From Frateuria flava (GTDB lineage Bacteria > Pseudomonadota > Gammaproteobacteria > Xanthomonadales > Rhodanobacteraceae): a stretch of DNA of 64,000 nt. Position numbers and translations under genes: made by a program. Location: positions 62,001 to 126,000 of the forward strand of contig NZ_JAGJRS010000007.1 in the NCBI RefSeq assembly GCF_017837635.1, read 5' to 3'. Below the pieces are notes generated by a model. It ran no database searches. It worked only from the letters and a program-made list of their open reading frames with translations, and was not told the DNA's origin. This document shows, one piece after another, positions 15,031-24,820 of this stretch (positions within the stretch are counted from its first letter, which is position 1; each line of letters begins with the position of its first letter).

Positions 15031-18000
15031 ATGCCCCGGACGATCCCGACGCCACCGCTTCCGCGATCCGCTCGTGCCCCGTGTCGCTGGCCATTGCCGC
15101 AAGGAAGCGCACTGGCGCTGTGGACCGTGCTCGCCGCACAGGCACACGAGGGCCTGGTCGTGCTGATCGCCGACGATCCCCAACGCGCCTGGTCGCTGGA
15201 GGAGGAACTGACGTTTTTCGCCGGCACGCTGCCGGTGCTGCATTTCCCGGACTGGGAGACACTGCCCTACGACGAGTTCAACCCGCATCCGCGCATCGTG
15301 TCCCAACGCATCGCCACGCTGGGGCAACTGCCGACGCTCGAGCGTGGCCTGCTGGTGGTACCGGTGACCGCGCTGGCGCAGCGCATCGCCCCACCGTCCT
15401 ACCTGGCGACCGGCGTGTCGCTGGACAGCGGCGACGCGCTGAGCCCGGCCGAAGCGTCTCGCCGGTTGCAGGCGGTCGGCTACCGGCGCGTGCCGCAGGT
15501 GAGCGATCCGGGCGACGTCGCGCTGCGCGGCCACGTGCTGGATGTCCATCCCACCGGCGCCGCGCAACCGTTCCGCGTCCGCTTCGCGGGGGGTTCGATC
15601 GCGTCCATCCAGGCGCTCGACCCCGACACCCAACGATCGCAACAGACCGTGGCGCACCTGGCGTTGCTGCCCGCACGCGAGTTCCCGCTCGATGGCGAGG
15701 CGGTACGGCGCTTCCGGGCCCACCTGCGCGGTCACATCGACGGTGATCCGCAGGCGTGCCCGCTCTACCGCGACATGCGCGAAGGCACGGCACCGGCCGG
15801 TGTGGAATCCTGGCTGCCGCTGTTCTTCGAGCAAACCGCCACGCTGTTCGACTACCTGCCCGGCCAGCCGTTGTTCGTGCTGCTGCCGGACACCCTGGCG
15901 TCGGCCCGCGCGCTGTGGGACGAGGCCAGTGCGCGGCACGCTCGCCGCGCCGACGCGCGGATACGTCCGCTGTTGCCGCCCCAGGCGCTGTACCTGGACC
16001 CGGAGCAACTTCAGGCGCGGCTGGCGAGGCTGCCGCGCGTCCACGTCGATGTCGATGTCGATGTCGATGTCGATGTCGATGTCGATGCAGCCGACAACCC
16101 GACGGCGCCGGCGCCGCAGCTCAGCGTGGCGCGTACCCGCAGCGGGAAAGACACGCTGGCGGGCTTCCTCGACGCATACGAAGGGTCCGTACTGATTGCC
16201 GCCGATTCGCCCGGGCGTCGCGATGCACTGGCCGAATCACTCACCGCCGTCGGCCATGCGCCGCGGAAGGTCGCCACCTGGCCCGCCTTCCTCGCCCTGC
16301 GCAGGGAGCGGCCGCCCGCCATCACGGTCGCGCCACTGGAGCACGGGTTCACCCTCGCGCAGCCGTCGCTCGCCGTGCTGACCGAGCGCGAGCTCTACGG
16401 ACTGCGGGCACGCCGCCCGCGCCGGGCCCGGGGCGAAGCTGGACGGCTCGCGCCGCGCGGCGAACTGGCCGGACTGCGCGACGGCGAGCCGGTGGTGCAC
16501 GTGGAAAGCGGCGTCGGGCGCTATCGCGGCCTGCAGGTGATGGAACCGGGCGGCAGCAGCGGCGAGTTCCTGGCGATCGAGTACGCCGGCGGCGACAAGC
16601 TGTACGTCCCGGTGACCCAGCTCGGCCAGGTCAGTCGCTACGCCGGCACCTCGCCCGACCGCGCGCCGTTGCATGCACTGGGCAGCGGCGCGTGGGAGCG
16701 CGCGCGCGACAAGGCGGCCCAGGACGTGCGCGACGCCGCCGCCGAGCTGCTCGCGCTGCAAGCCGCGCGGCAGGCGCGCAGCCGCCCGCCGCTGGCGATC
16801 GACCGCCGCCAGCTGGCCGACTTCGCCGCCGATTTCCCGTACGACGAAACCCCCGACCAACGCGCCGCCATCGACGCCGTGCTCGCCGACCTGGCCGGGC
16901 CGCGCCCGATGGACCGGGTGATCTGCGGCGACGTCGGCTTCGGCAAGACCGAGGTCGCGCTGCGCGCAGCGTTCGCGGTGGCCAGCGCCGGCAAGCAGGT
17001 TGCCGTGCTGGTGCCGACCACCCTGCTCGCGCAGCAGCACTGCCGCAGTTTCGTCGAGCGCCTGGAGGGCTGGCCGGTGACGGTGGAGGCGATCTCGCGC
17101 TTCCGCTCCGGCAGGAAGCTCGATGCCACGCTCGAGCGCCTGGCCGAGGGCCGCCTGGACATCCTCATCGGCACCCACAAGCTGTTGCAGCCGGACGTCC
17201 GCTTCCGCGACCTGGGGCTGGTGATCATCGACGAGGAGCAACGCTTCGGCGTGCGCCAGAAGGAACGCCTCAAGCAGCTGCGCAGCGAGGTCGATGTACT
17301 GACCATGACCGCCACGCCGATCCCGCGCACGCTGAGCATGGCGCTGGGCGGCCTGCGCGATCTGTCGCTGATCGCCACCCCACCGACCGAGCGCATCGCG
17401 GTGCGCACCACGGTCACGCCGCGGGATCCGGCGGTGATCCGCGAGGCCCTTCGGCGCGAGCTGGCGCGCGGCGGGCAGGCCTACTTCCTGCACAACGCAG
17501 TGGAGAGCATCGAGCGCGTGGCGGCCGAACTGCGCACGCTGGTGCCCGAGGCCCGCCTGGCGGTGGCACACGGGCAGATGAAGGCGGGCGAACTCGAACA
17601 GGTGATGGGCGCCTTCCAGCGGCACCGCTACAACGTGCTGGTGTGCACCACGATCATCGAGACCGGCATCGACATCCCCGGCGCCAACACCATCGTGATC
17701 GATCGCGCGGAGCATTTCGGCCTGTCGCAGCTGCAGCAATTGCGCGGCCGCGTGGGTCGCTCCACGCGGCGGGCCTATGCCTATCTGGTGATCGGCGATC
17801 CGGAGGCGATGACCGACGAGGCGCGTCGGCGGCTGGACGCGTTCGCGGCCGAGGAGGAGCTGGGCGCGGGCTTTGCGCTGGCCGCGCACGACCTGGAGAT
17901 CCGCGGCGCCGGCGAGCTGTTGGGCGAGGAGCAATCGGGACAGATCCAGGCCGTCGGCTTCGGTGTCTACGCGCGGCTGCTCGAGCGCACCGTGCGCGCG

Positions 18001-18501
18001 CTGAAGGAGGGCGGGGAACCTCAGGTCGACCTCACCCGCGGCGACACCGCCATCGAACTGCATCTCCCGGCGCTGATCGCGGAAGACTACGTGTCCGATG
18101 TCCCCACGCGCCTGGCACCGTACAAGCGCATCGCCGGTGCTGGGGACGAGGAGGCGCTGCACGCGCTGGAGGTGGAACTCGTCGACCGTTTCGGCCTGTT
18201 GCCCGAGCCTACCGCGCGCTTGTTCGCGCTGGCGCGGCTGCGCCTGATGGCCCATTCGCTGGGCATCGCACGGATGGATATGGACCACGGTGGCGGCGCG
18301 CTGGTGGTTGGCCGCGATAGCGCGCTCGATGCCGCGGCGCTCGACCGCCTGGTCGAGAGCCAGCCAGAGGTCTATGCGCGCGAGGGCGAGGACCGGCTCG
18401 TCGTGACGCTGGATCTTGGCGATCCGGAGGACGTCATGCGCGCGGCGGAGGAGCTGCTGGTGCGCCTGGGCGCGCGTCGACCGGAAGCGGACCTCTCGTA
18501 G
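15031..18501 (+). CDS. mfd: Transcription-repair coupling factor Mfd
   Basis: A 1156-residue protein (E. coli Mfd is 1148) that removes stalled RNA polymerase and recruits UvrA. In order: a UvrB-like N-terminal module (DWETLPYDEFNPHPRIVSQR, GVLIVPV-type segment), the CarD-like RNA-polymerase interaction domain (GEPVVHVESGVGRYRGLQ), and the SF2 translocase with Walker A GDVGFGKT at 633-640, DEEQ at 734-737, TATPIPRTL and QLRGRVGRS, then the C-terminal TRCF domain. A (GTCGAT)7 repeat at 16045-16086 encodes seven Val-Asp pairs at residues 339-352 in a linker. ATG 15031 fits the E. coli N-terminal length; no strong ribosome binding site is visible. Confidence 0.95.
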   Translation: MPRTIPTPPLPRSARAPCRWPLPQGSALALWTVLAAQAHEGLVVLIADDPQRAWSLEEELTFFAGTLPVLHFPDWETLPYDEFNPHPRIVSQRIATLGQLPTLERGLLVVPVTALAQRIAPPSYLATGVSLDSGDALSPAEASRRLQAVGYRRVPQVSDPGDVALRGHVLDVHPTGAAQPFRVRFAGGSIASIQALDPDTQRSQQTVAHLALLPAREFPLDGEAVRRFRAHLRGHIDGDPQACPLYRDMREGTAPAGVESWLPLFFEQTATLFDYLPGQPLFVLLPDTLASARALWDEASARHARRADARIRPLLPPQALYLDPEQLQARLARLPRVHVDVDVDVDVDVDVDAADNPTAPAPQLSVARTRSGKDTLAGFLDAYEGSVLIAADSPGRRDALAESLTAVGHAPRKVATWPAFLALRRERPPAITVAPLEHGFTLAQPSLAVLTERELYGLRARRPRRARGEAGRLAPRGELAGLRDGEPVVHVESGVGRYRGLQVMEPGGSSGEFLAIEYAGGDKLYVPVTQLGQVSRYAGTSPDRAPLHALGSGAWERARDKAAQDVRDAAAELLALQAARQARSRPPLAIDRRQLADFAADFPYDETPDQRAAIDAVLADLAGPRPMDRVICGDVGFGKTEVALRAAFAVASAGKQVAVLVPTTLLAQQHCRSFVERLEGWPVTVEAISRFRSGRKLDATLERLAEGRLDILIGTHKLLQPDVRFRDLGLVIIDEEQRFGVRQKERLKQLRSEVDVLTMTATPIPRTLSMALGGLRDLSLIATPPTERIAVRTTVTPRDPAVIREALRRELARGGQAYFLHNAVESIERVAAELRTLVPEARLAVAHGQMKAGELEQVMGAFQRHRYNVLVCTTIIETGIDIPGANTIVIDRAEHFGLSQLQQLRGRVGRSTRRAYAYLVIGDPEAMTDEARRRLDAFAAEEELGAGFALAAHDLEIRGAGELLGEEQSGQIQAVGFGVYARLLERTVRALKEGGEPQVDLTRGDTAIELHLPALIAEDYVSDVPTRLAPYKRIAGAGDEEALHALEVELVDRFGLLPEPTARLFALARLRLMAHSLGIARMDMDHGGGALVVGRDSALDAAALDRLVESQPEVYAREGEDRLVVTLDLGDPEDVMRAAEELLVRLGARRPEADLS
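16045..16086 (+). repeat. (GTCGAT)7 hexanucleotide microsatellite inside mfd
   Basis: Seven perfect GTCGAT units lie within mfd and encode Val-Asp repeats. Unit number can change by slippage without breaking the reading frame. Confidence 0.97.
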
Positions 18502-18580
18502 GGTGGGTTTCGGCCCACCGCAAGGACGCGCAAAAGGTGGGCGGGACCCGGTCCCCGCGTGGAGACCGGGTCAGGCCGGA

Positions 18581-19195
18581 TCAGCCAGTCGTGCCCGGGG
18601 ACATCGACGAATCACCGCTCGATTGCCCGGCGAAATCCACCACCAGCGTCACGCGGCGATTGGAGGCGCCCGCCTCACGGGTCTGGCCGCGCTCGACCTG
18701 GCGATCGCTCGCCTCGCCGTAGCTGACCGCACGCAGGTGGTCGGCGGACAGGCCGCTCTGCACCAGGTAGTCGCGCACCGCCTTGGCACGGCGCTCGCCG
18801 AGGCGACGGTTGTAGCTGGCCGAGCCGGCCGGGTCGGCGAAGCCTTCCACGGTGATCACGGCGTCCGGATAGTGCTGGCCGACGACCTTGGCGAAATCGT
18901 CCAGCAGTGGCTTGTCTTCGTCGCGCAGGGTCGCATCGTTGAAGGCGAAGTGCGCGGCGGTGTCCAGACGCACGCGGCCGGCCATCTGCGAGATCTGCGC
19001 GTCGTACTTGGCGAAGCGCTGCTGCATCTCCTGGGTCAGCGAGTCGAGCTGCTGTTGCTGCTTCTGGTCGTTGGCGCGCAGTTCGGCAATCGCGGCGTCG
19101 TAATCGGCCTTCTTCACGTAGTTGGTGCAACCGCCAAGCGCGATCGCCGTAACCATCAGCGACCCCGCGGCCCACCGGAATGTCGAATTGACCAT
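18581..19195 (-). CDS. OmpA-family lipoprotein
   Basis: A 204-residue protein with a lipoprotein signal ending IALGGC (Cys23), a coiled-coil region (about residues 30-70, rich in Gln and Lys) and a C-terminal OmpA-like peptidoglycan-binding domain containing ITVEGFADPAGSASYNRRLGERRAKAVRDYL, the classical TD-like and NxxLSxxRA-type motifs in slightly changed form. It probably links the outer membrane to peptidoglycan. The start at 19195 is preferred over the ATG 18 bp upstream because AAGGAG sits inside the extra codons, correctly spaced for the inner start. Confidence 0.82.
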   Translation of the reverse strand: MVNSTFRWAAGSLMVTAIALGGCTNYVKKADYDAAIAELRANDQKQQQQLDSLTQEMQQRFAKYDAQISQMAGRVRLDTAAHFAFNDATLRDEDKPLLDDFAKVVGQHYPDAVITVEGFADPAGSASYNRRLGERRAKAVRDYLVQSGLSADHLRAVSYGEASDRQVERGQTREAGASNRRVTLVVDFAGQSSGDSSMSPGTTG

Positions 19196-19468
19196 GTGCG
19201 CCTTCTCCTTCATGAGCGAGCCCTTGGCGGGTGCCTGCCCTTCGGACAACCACCAACCGTGTCGGCCCAGAGCTTCGGACCGTAGCACCCCCGGTTGCCC
19301 GCTACCTTGATGTTTCCTGACTCGGACGCCCAAACGTGCGCGAGGGCACGCGGGGGGACATCCGTCGGTTTAGGAATGTGGAGATTGTGGTAAAGCGCGG
19401 CTGCCAGGGGCGCTGCCTGGCGGCCTCAGCCCGGCACCCGGCTCCGGGCACGCGCGCCCCGCCGCAGG

Positions 19469-20011
19469 TCAGATCTGCTGGTCGCGCTGCGCGTCGTTGC
19501 CGCTCTGGCCGCCCTGGATGACACCCTCGTCGGACTCCTGCCCCGGCATGTGCGCCGACGCCATGCGCGCCGGCCCACCGGGCGAGCCGGCGGTGCCGCC
19601 GCGGTTGGGCGAGTCCGCGCCAGTGGTGCGATCGGCTGGGTCGCGCGGCATGCCGTGCACGCGCTGGTCCTGTTGCGCACCCAGGTCGGCGGCGGCACCC
19701 GGGTTGCGCGAGGCCGGAACGCCGGTGCTGTCACTGGCGACGTGCCCGCCGTCGTCGCCGCTGAAACCCTGCTCGACGCTGCCCTTGTGCGCCGGGCCGC
19801 CCTGGTCCAGCGACAGGCCGGGAGGATCCACGCGCGGCAGTCCACCGGGCAGGCCGGCGGCGGTGTCGAACTCCTCGCGCGCGGCCTGCGCCACCTTGTG
19901 GCTGATCCCACCCTGGCTCTGCGTGTTGGATCCGGCGGTCTTGCCCTCGGCGTCGGGGGCCATCGGACCTCCGATCGCCTCGCGGCCGCGCTCGTCGTGT
20001 TGGTTGCCCAT
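19469..20011 (-). CDS. Hydrophilic disordered hypothetical protein
   Basis: A 180-residue protein from ATG 20009-20011 (GAGGG upstream), rich in Gly, Gln, Asp and Pro, with no hydrophobic core, signal or membrane segment. It contains repeated GG-x-x-H and QGG patterns. No family recognised. It resembles the hydrophilin-like stress proteins encoded nearby (14545, 23404, 25884), which suggests a stress role by association only. Confidence 0.6.
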   Translation of the reverse strand: MGNQHDERGREAIGGPMAPDAEGKTAGSNTQSQGGISHKVAQAAREEFDTAAGLPGGLPRVDPPGLSLDQGGPAHKGSVEQGFSGDDGGHVASDSTGVPASRNPGAAADLGAQQDQRVHGMPRDPADRTTGADSPNRGGTAGSPGGPARMASAHMPGQESDEGVIQGGQSGNDAQRDQQI

Positions 20012-20209
20012 GGCATCTTTCCCTCGGCTTTGCATGTGAGAAAGTCTCGCGCGACGGCTGTCAGGGCAGCGTCGAAGGGCACCAGCGGGCTCGTCGCCAC
20101 CGTCGTAGCTTGCGCATTACAGGTATCTAACAAGGTTCGGTGCACATTCAGCATCCGGGGCAGCGATCACCGCCGCCACGGCCCGGCTCGACGGTTCAGG
20201 AACGCGCAT

Positions 20210-20419
20210 ATGACTACCCATGCCCAGCTCCCCCACCACTCCGTGTGGCCCACCACCCGGTGGCGCCAACTCGCGCTGCGCCTGGGCCGCCAGCTGGGCC
20301 TGATCCCCGAGCAGGCACCCGTGGTGCCGCCCACCCGCCGCCAGCAGCTGCTGGCGGCGCAGGACCGCCGCCGCGCCGAGCAGCGCCGCGCCGCCGAGCT
20401 GGCCCGCGGTCATCGCTGA
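20210..20419 (+). CDS. Small Arg/Gln-rich hypothetical protein
   Basis: A 69-residue protein starting MTTHAQLPHHSVWPTTRWRQ and ending in a basic, Ala/Arg/Gln-rich helix. AGGAACGCGCAT precedes the start. No family recognised. It lies alone between two leftward genes. Confidence 0.45.
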   Translation: MTTHAQLPHHSVWPTTRWRQLALRLGRQLGLIPEQAPVVPPTRRQQLLAAQDRRRAEQRRAAELARGHR

Positions 20420-20449
20420 TCGGCCCGACCGGACACGCTGCGGCGGCTT

Positions 20450-20671
20450 CTAAGGTCCCAACACCCAGTAATAGAAATCCTGCGCGATCACCTTTTCGTC
20501 CGCCTCCGGTGCGTACCCGTAACGCGCGTGCTCGCCCCTTGCCACGATCTGCCGGGCGAACGCGTCGGCCAACCGGCGGGTCGGGTCGCGGCCGAGCAGG
20601 AAGGCGCGGAAACCGTCATAGCGAACCCGCTCGGTTTTTGCATCGGCCTGAATGATGTGATCGACATGCAA
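20450..20671 (-). CDS. Hypothetical protein with probable TTG start
   Basis: A 73-residue frame, beginning (L)HVDHIIQADAKTERVRYDGFRAFLLG and ending AQDFYYWVLGP, has protein-like composition in the leftward frame. A TTG at 20669-20671 follows AGGGAG by eight bases and is the likeliest start; the next ATG upstream would add an Arg-rich, non-protein-like leader. No family recognised. It could also be the tail of a decayed gene. Confidence 0.4.
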   Translation of the reverse strand: MHVDHIIQADAKTERVRYDGFRAFLLGRDPTRRLADAFARQIVARGEHARYGYAPEADEKVIAQDFYYWVLGP

Positions 20672-20925
20672 CGGATCGGCTCCCTGCCGGCATCGGGTGC
20701 CGGCGCATGCGCCAGAGCTCGCCTGGCACGGCCAGCCTACGGTCACCCGGGTGAAGCTGCCGCGCGCGATTGGTCGTCGCCGCCTGCATTGTCCTGACGC
20801 CGGGCGGCGGCGCCCACGCAACCTACACGTCCCTTTGCCCCCGGGCGTCAGACGCTGGGGTCGCTTGCGCATATCCCGTGTCCGCGCGAGCGACGCCTGA
20901 CACGCATGGGACCGTCGCCCGGGCC

Positions 20926-23253
20926 ATGTCCACCCACGATACCGCCGACGACCACGACCGCTCTGCGCGGGAGCGTGAACTTGCGCAGGAGAACGCGCGC
21001 CTGCGCAAGGCGCTCGAACGCGCCGGCGTGGACGTCGACAAAGCCCTGACCGAGGTGGATGTCGCCCGCCAGGCTACCCGGCAGGCGCACGACGAGGCGG
21101 TCGTTGCGGCCCACGACCACGCCGCAGCGATGGAACAGGGGCGTGCAAGGCTGGCCGATGCCCAGGCGCTGAACGCCGACCTGCGCCGCAGCAACGAGGC
21201 GCTGGCCGCCAGCCAGGCCGCCCTGGGCCGCAGCCAGGAACGGTTCCACGGCCTGTTCGCGATGAACACCCTCGGCGTGATGATCTGGGGCCCGGACTTC
21301 ACCATGGCCGAGGTCAACGACGGCTTCGTGGCGATGAGCGGCTACAGCCGCGAGGAGGCGCGGGGCCTGAGCTGGCGGCAACTGACGCCGGAGGAGTTCC
21401 ATCCGGTCACGCTGCGCGCGATCGAACAGCTCCAGGCCACCGGGGAAAGCACGCCCTACGAGAAGCAATACCTGCGCAAGGACGGCTCGCGCTGGTGGGG
21501 CCTGTTTGCCGCCCGCAAGGTGGGCGACGTCACACTGGGTGTCGTGCTGGATGTCACCACGCGGCGCAACGTCGAGGAAGCCCTGCGCGACAGCGAGGAA
21601 CAACTGCGCCTCATCGTCGAGAGCGCCCGCGACTACGCCATCATGGCGACCGACCCCGAAGGCCGCGTTACGCGCTGGCTGCCGGGCGCCGCTGCCGTGT
21701 TCGGCTGGCGCGAGGAAGAAGTGCTCGGCCGGCCCGCGACCATGATCTTCACGCCGGAGGACCAGGCGTCGGGACAACCCGCCAGCGAAATGGCCATCGC
21801 TCGCGAGCACGGCGTGGCGCCGGACGTGCGCTGGCATCTGCGCCAGGATGGCTCTCGCGTGTTCATCGAGGGCCACATGATGGCGCTGCGTGGACCCGAT
21901 GGCGCGCTGCGTGGCTACCTGAAGATCGGGCAGGACATCACCGAACGCTGGATGGCCGAGGAACAGCTGCGCCAGAGCGAGGCGGCGTTGCGCCACCTCA
22001 ACGAGACGCTCGAGGCCCAGGTCGATGCGCGCACCGCCGAGCTGCGCCAGGCGGTGGAGGCGCTGCACGCCGAAGCGGTCGACCGCGTGCAGGTCGAAGA
22101 GGCGCTGCGCCAGGCGCAGAAGATGGAGGCGGTCGGCCAGCTCACCGGCGGCCTCGCGCACGACTTCAACAACCTGCTGACCGGCATCGTCGGCAGCCTC
22201 GACCTGCTGCAGCGGCGCACGGCGCAGGGACGCTACAACGACCTGGACCGCTACATCGCCGCCGCGCGTGGTGCGGCCGATCGCGCCTCGGCACTGACCC
22301 ACCGCCTGCTCGCGTTCTCCCGCCGGCAGACGCTCGATCCGCGGCCGACCAACCTCAACGCGCTGGTGCACGGCATGGTCGAGCTGCTCCGGCGCACGAT
22401 CGGCCCGCACATCCGACTGGAGGTCGATCCCGCCGACGGGCTGTGGACCACGCTATGCGATTCCAACCAGCTGGAGAACGCGCTGCTCAACCTGTGCATC
22501 AACGCCCGCGACGCCATGCACGGCGGCGGGCGGCTGGTGATCGGCACCGCCAACACGCGGCTCGACGCGGCGGCCGCCAAGGGGCTGGACATGGTGCCGG
22601 GCGCGTACGTGGCGCTGCGCGTGTGCGACAGCGGCACGGGCATGCCGCCGGAAGTGATCGCGCGCGCGTTCGATCCGTTTTACACCACCAAACCGCAGGG
22701 CCAGGGCACCGGGCTGGGACTGTCGATGGTGTACGGCTTCGCGCGCCAGAGCGGCGGGCAGGTGCGCATCGAGTCCACGCCCGGACAGGGCACCACCGTG
22801 ACGATCTACCTGCCCCGCCACAAGGGCGAGCCGCAGGCCGATGCCGCCGCCACCGACGTGGCGAACGCACTCCCGGCCGGCGCCAACGAGGCCGTGCTGG
22901 TGGTCGACGATGAGCCGACCGTGCGCATGCTGGTGGGCGAGGTGCTGCGCGAGCTCGGCTACACCGCGATCGAAGCGGCCGACGGTGCCTCCGCATTGCG
23001 GGTGCTGCAGTCGCAGGTGCGCGTGGACCTGCTGGTGACCGACATCGGCCTGCCCGGTGGCATCGGCGGCCGGCAGCTGGCCGACACCGCGCGGACCTCG
23101 CGCCCGTCACTGCGCGTATTGTTCATTACCGGCTATGCGGAAAACGCCGCCCTCGGCCCGCTCCAGCCAGGCATGCAGGTGATGACCAAACCGTTCGCCA
23201 TGGATGCGCTGGCCTCGCGCATCCGCGACATGCTCGGTGGCGAGCCGTCCTGA
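20926..23253 (+). CDS. Hybrid sensor histidine kinase with two PAS domains
   Basis: A 775-residue protein without membrane segments: N-terminal coiled coil (about 14-103), PAS1 (about 105-218), PAS2 with PAC (about 227-343), second coiled coil, HisKA with the H box GGLAHDFNN (His412), HATPase_c with N box around Asn526 ([10 protein letters not shown]), G1 DSGTGM and G2 [11 protein letters not shown], and a C-terminal receiver with Asp706 ([10 protein letters not shown]). It is a cytosolic phosphorelay kinase; the FNN after the H box is typical of the PAS-hybrid kinases of Rhizobiales and Xanthomonadales. The signal and any separate output regulator are unknown. ATG 20926 is chosen because the extra upstream residues are low-complexity; the ribosome binding site is weak. 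Confidence 0.88.
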   Translation: MSTHDTADDHDRSARERELAQENARLRKALERAGVDVDKALTEVDVARQATRQAHDEAVVAAHDHAAAMEQGRARLADAQALNADLRRSNEALAASQAALGRSQERFHGLFAMNTLGVMIWGPDFTMAEVNDGFVAMSGYSREEARGLSWRQLTPEEFHPVTLRAIEQLQATGESTPYEKQYLRKDGSRWWGLFAARKVGDVTLGVVLDVTTRRNVEEALRDSEEQLRLIVESARDYAIMATDPEGRVTRWLPGAAAVFGWREEEVLGRPATMIFTPEDQASGQPASEMAIAREHGVAPDVRWHLRQDGSRVFIEGHMMALRGPDGALRGYLKIGQDITERWMAEEQLRQSEAALRHLNETLEAQVDARTAELRQAVEALHAEAVDRVQVEEALRQAQKMEAVGQLTGGLAHDFNNLLTGIVGSLDLLQRRTAQGRYNDLDRYIAAARGAADRASALTHRLLAFSRRQTLDPRPTNLNALVHGMVELLRRTIGPHIRLEVDPADGLWTTLCDSNQLENALLNLCINARDAMHGGGRLVIGTANTRLDAAAAKGLDMVPGAYVALRVCDSGTGMPPEVIARAFDPFYTTKPQGQGTGLGLSMVYGFARQSGGQVRIESTPGQGTTVTIYLPRHKGEPQADAAATDVANALPAGANEAVLVVDDEPTVRMLVGEVLRELGYTAIEAADGASALRVLQSQVRVDLLVTDIGLPGGIGGRQLADTARTSRPSLRVLFITGYAENAALGPLQPGMQVMTKPFAMDALASRIRDMLGGEPS

Positions 23254-23287
23254 AAAAATCTCCCGGCGAGGCGCGTTTTTTTCAGGC
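23250..23287. terminator. Inverted repeat after the hybrid kinase gene
   Basis: CCTGAAAAAA overlapping the stop codon pairs with TTTTTTCAGG about 17 bases later. It could end transcription of the kinase gene, though the stem is AT-rich and the loop large. Confidence 0.4.
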
Positions 23288-23400
23288 GGCCGGCGGCATT
23301 GTCTTGGCCGTCCGCGGGCTGCGGCGTTGGCGCCGCCCTTGCATCGTCTGGGGAGCCTGGCCATCCGGTCGGGTATCACGCGTACTCCCACGGAGGCACC

Positions 23401-23574
23401 ATGGCAAACCAGCGAGACAACGAGCGCAGCAACCAGCAGTCCGGCCGTTCGGCCAGCGACGACAACGGTGACATGACCGTCCGCGAAGCCGGCCAGAAAG
23501 GCGGCCAGCGCGTGCGCGAACTGGTCGAGGAAGGCAAGGATTCCGAAGGCGGCCGCAGCGGCAACGATCGTTAG
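23401..23574 (+). CDS. Small hydrophilic stress-type protein
   Basis: A 57-residue protein, MANQRDNERSNQQSGRSASD followed by MTVREAGQKGGQRVRELVEEGK and a Gly/Ser-rich tail. The REAGQKGG segment is the KGG-type motif of stress-induced proteins. GGAGG is well placed upstream of ATG 23401. It is followed by a strong hairpin terminator, so it is a single-gene unit. Confidence 0.75.
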   Translation: MANQRDNERSNQQSGRSASDDNGDMTVREAGQKGGQRVRELVEEGKDSEGGRSGNDR

Positions 23575-23595
23575 ACCGGCGCCGTTCGGCAGACA

Positions 23596-23627
23596 GGAAA
23601 AGCCTGGCTTGCGCCAGGCTTTCCTTG
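23596..23627 (+). terminator. Hairpin terminator
   Basis: GGAAAAGCCTGGC pairs with GCCAGGCTTTCC around TTGC, directly after the small stress gene. The run of T after the stem is short. Confidence 0.7.
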
Positions 23628-23842
23628 CATAGCGAAGAAGATCGGCCCGAGGCGATTTGCTCCCGCTCCCCGGCGGGGAGAGCGAGCAGAACGTGGAGGT
23701 GCGCGCCTGGTGGCGCACCCGCTGCAACGTTCGAACACCTTGGCGACGCACCTTCGCCGCCGTCACCCGAGCGCCATGCAAGGGCACCCGCCGCAGCGCC
23801 TCAACAGCCGCTCCCCGGCGAAGAGAGCAATGCGCACACCGG

Positions 23843-24043
23843 TCACTGGTCGCTCGAACGCACCAGCGCCAGTCCCGCCGGCGTCAGCTCCAGTGACGGA
23901 CCACCATCGCAGACGTGCTCCGGGCGGCGCACCACCCCTGCCAGCATCAGTCGCGCCACCGCCGCCTCCGGCACCCTGGCGCCCTGGCCCTCGGCTACGC
24001 GGGCGAGGTGGGCCAGATCCTGCAAATCGAGCTTGTCGGTCAT
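23843..24043 (-). CDS. Hypothetical protein
   Basis: A 66-residue protein starting MTDKLDLQDLAHLARVAEGQG with a helix-turn pattern and ending ELTPAGLALVRSSD. ATG 24041-24043 follows GAGGCCGACG and overlaps the stop of the upstream membrane protein gene in an ATGA arrangement, so it is translationally coupled to that gene. Winged-helix-like spacing is possible but no family is recognised. Confidence 0.6.
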   Translation of the reverse strand: MTDKLDLQDLAHLARVAEGQGARVPEAAVARLMLAGVVRRPEHVCDGGPSLELTPAGLALVRSSDQ

Positions 24044-24513
24044 CGTCGGCCTCTTCCGGTCGCTTCGTTCCGGCGGTGCGCAAACGGCCACCAGCCCTTG
24101 CCACGGCGCGCATAGCGGTCGGCCGCGCGTTCGAACCGATTGTGCGCGCTGACGCCCCCGCACAGCAGGTAGGCCGGCAGGAACAGCGGACCGAGCACCA
24201 TGTACTGGTAGACGTGCGCACGCTCGTGACCGGCCAGCGACACCGGCGGCTCGACCGCATGCCCGGCGCGGTGCGCGTAGGTCGGGCAGGCCACGTCCAG
24301 GCTGTCGCCGGTGTGCAGGATGACGTTGCCGAGGGTCAACGCCCCCGGGAAGAACCAGCGCATCCGCGCGAATACCAGCGCCAGCTCACGCGGGCGCCAC
24401 TGTGCGCGGGCACCGAGCATCAGCCCGATGCCGCCGGCGATCAGGCCGAGCAGCGTGTTGGGCGAGGTCCACAGTGCGCCGAGCACCACCCCCAGCCATC
24501 CGGCCGGACGCAT
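24040..24513 (-). CDS. Membrane protein with HExxH-type zinc site
   Basis: A 157-residue membrane protein with a hydrophobic N-terminal third (about residues 5-33) and further hydrophobic stretches at 54-66 and 102-120. Residues 96-100 read HERAH, a HExxH motif, and a possible third ligand lies in NRFERAADRYA (Glu128 or Asp132). This layout recalls membrane-bound zinc peptidases, in which HExxH sits at a membrane-helix start and a downstream acidic residue completes the site. No named family is recognised and activity is inferred. The downstream gene overlaps its stop. Confidence 0.6.
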   Translation of the reverse strand: MRPAGWLGVVLGALWTSPNTLLGLIAGGIGLMLGARAQWRPRELALVFARMRWFFPGALTLGNVILHTGDSLDVACPTYAHRAGHAVEPPVSLAGHERAHVYQYMVLGPLFLPAYLLCGGVSAHNRFERAADRYARRGKGWWPFAHRRNEATGRGRR

Positions 24514-24533
24514 CTCGGGGCGGGCATGCGCGC

Positions 24534-24743
24534 TCAGCAGGAGCCCACCAGTTCGTGCGCGAACGAACTGGCCGCCGCCATCGCCTGGTCTTCGTCGCGG
24601 AAGTGTTCGCCGGGCACCACGCGCAAGGTGCCGTCCGGCAGGCGCACGGTGACGCTCAGCAGCCCGTCGGCCTGCTCGTTGAGGATCGCCACGAAATGCT
24701 TGCCGCTGTCCTCGAAGGTGCGCTCATGGTGGGTATGCTGCAT
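24534..24743 (-). CDS. Small hypothetical protein
   Basis: A 69-residue protein, MQHTHHERTFEDSGKHFVAI then LSVTVRLPDGTLRVVPGEHFRDEDQAMAAASSFAHEL. It looks like a compact alpha/beta domain. GGAG is eight bases upstream of ATG 24741-24743. No family recognised. It lies 20 bp upstream of the zinc-site membrane protein gene, so the three leftward genes here probably form an operon. Confidence 0.6.
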   Translation of the reverse strand: MQHTHHERTFEDSGKHFVAILNEQADGLLSVTVRLPDGTLRVVPGEHFRDEDQAMAAASSFAHELVGSC

Positions 24744-24820
24744 GGAGGGGGCTCCTCGATGGGTGGGTAGTTTCATCTTGCGGGCGGCTGCGGCCAACGC
24801 AAGCAGGCGCGACCGTGGCG

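Noticed and set aside
20672-20925. Upstream extension of the hybrid kinase to an earlier ATG at 20770
   Set aside because: The extra 52 residues are low-complexity and Ala/Arg-rich; the coiled coil and PAS domains begin after 20926.
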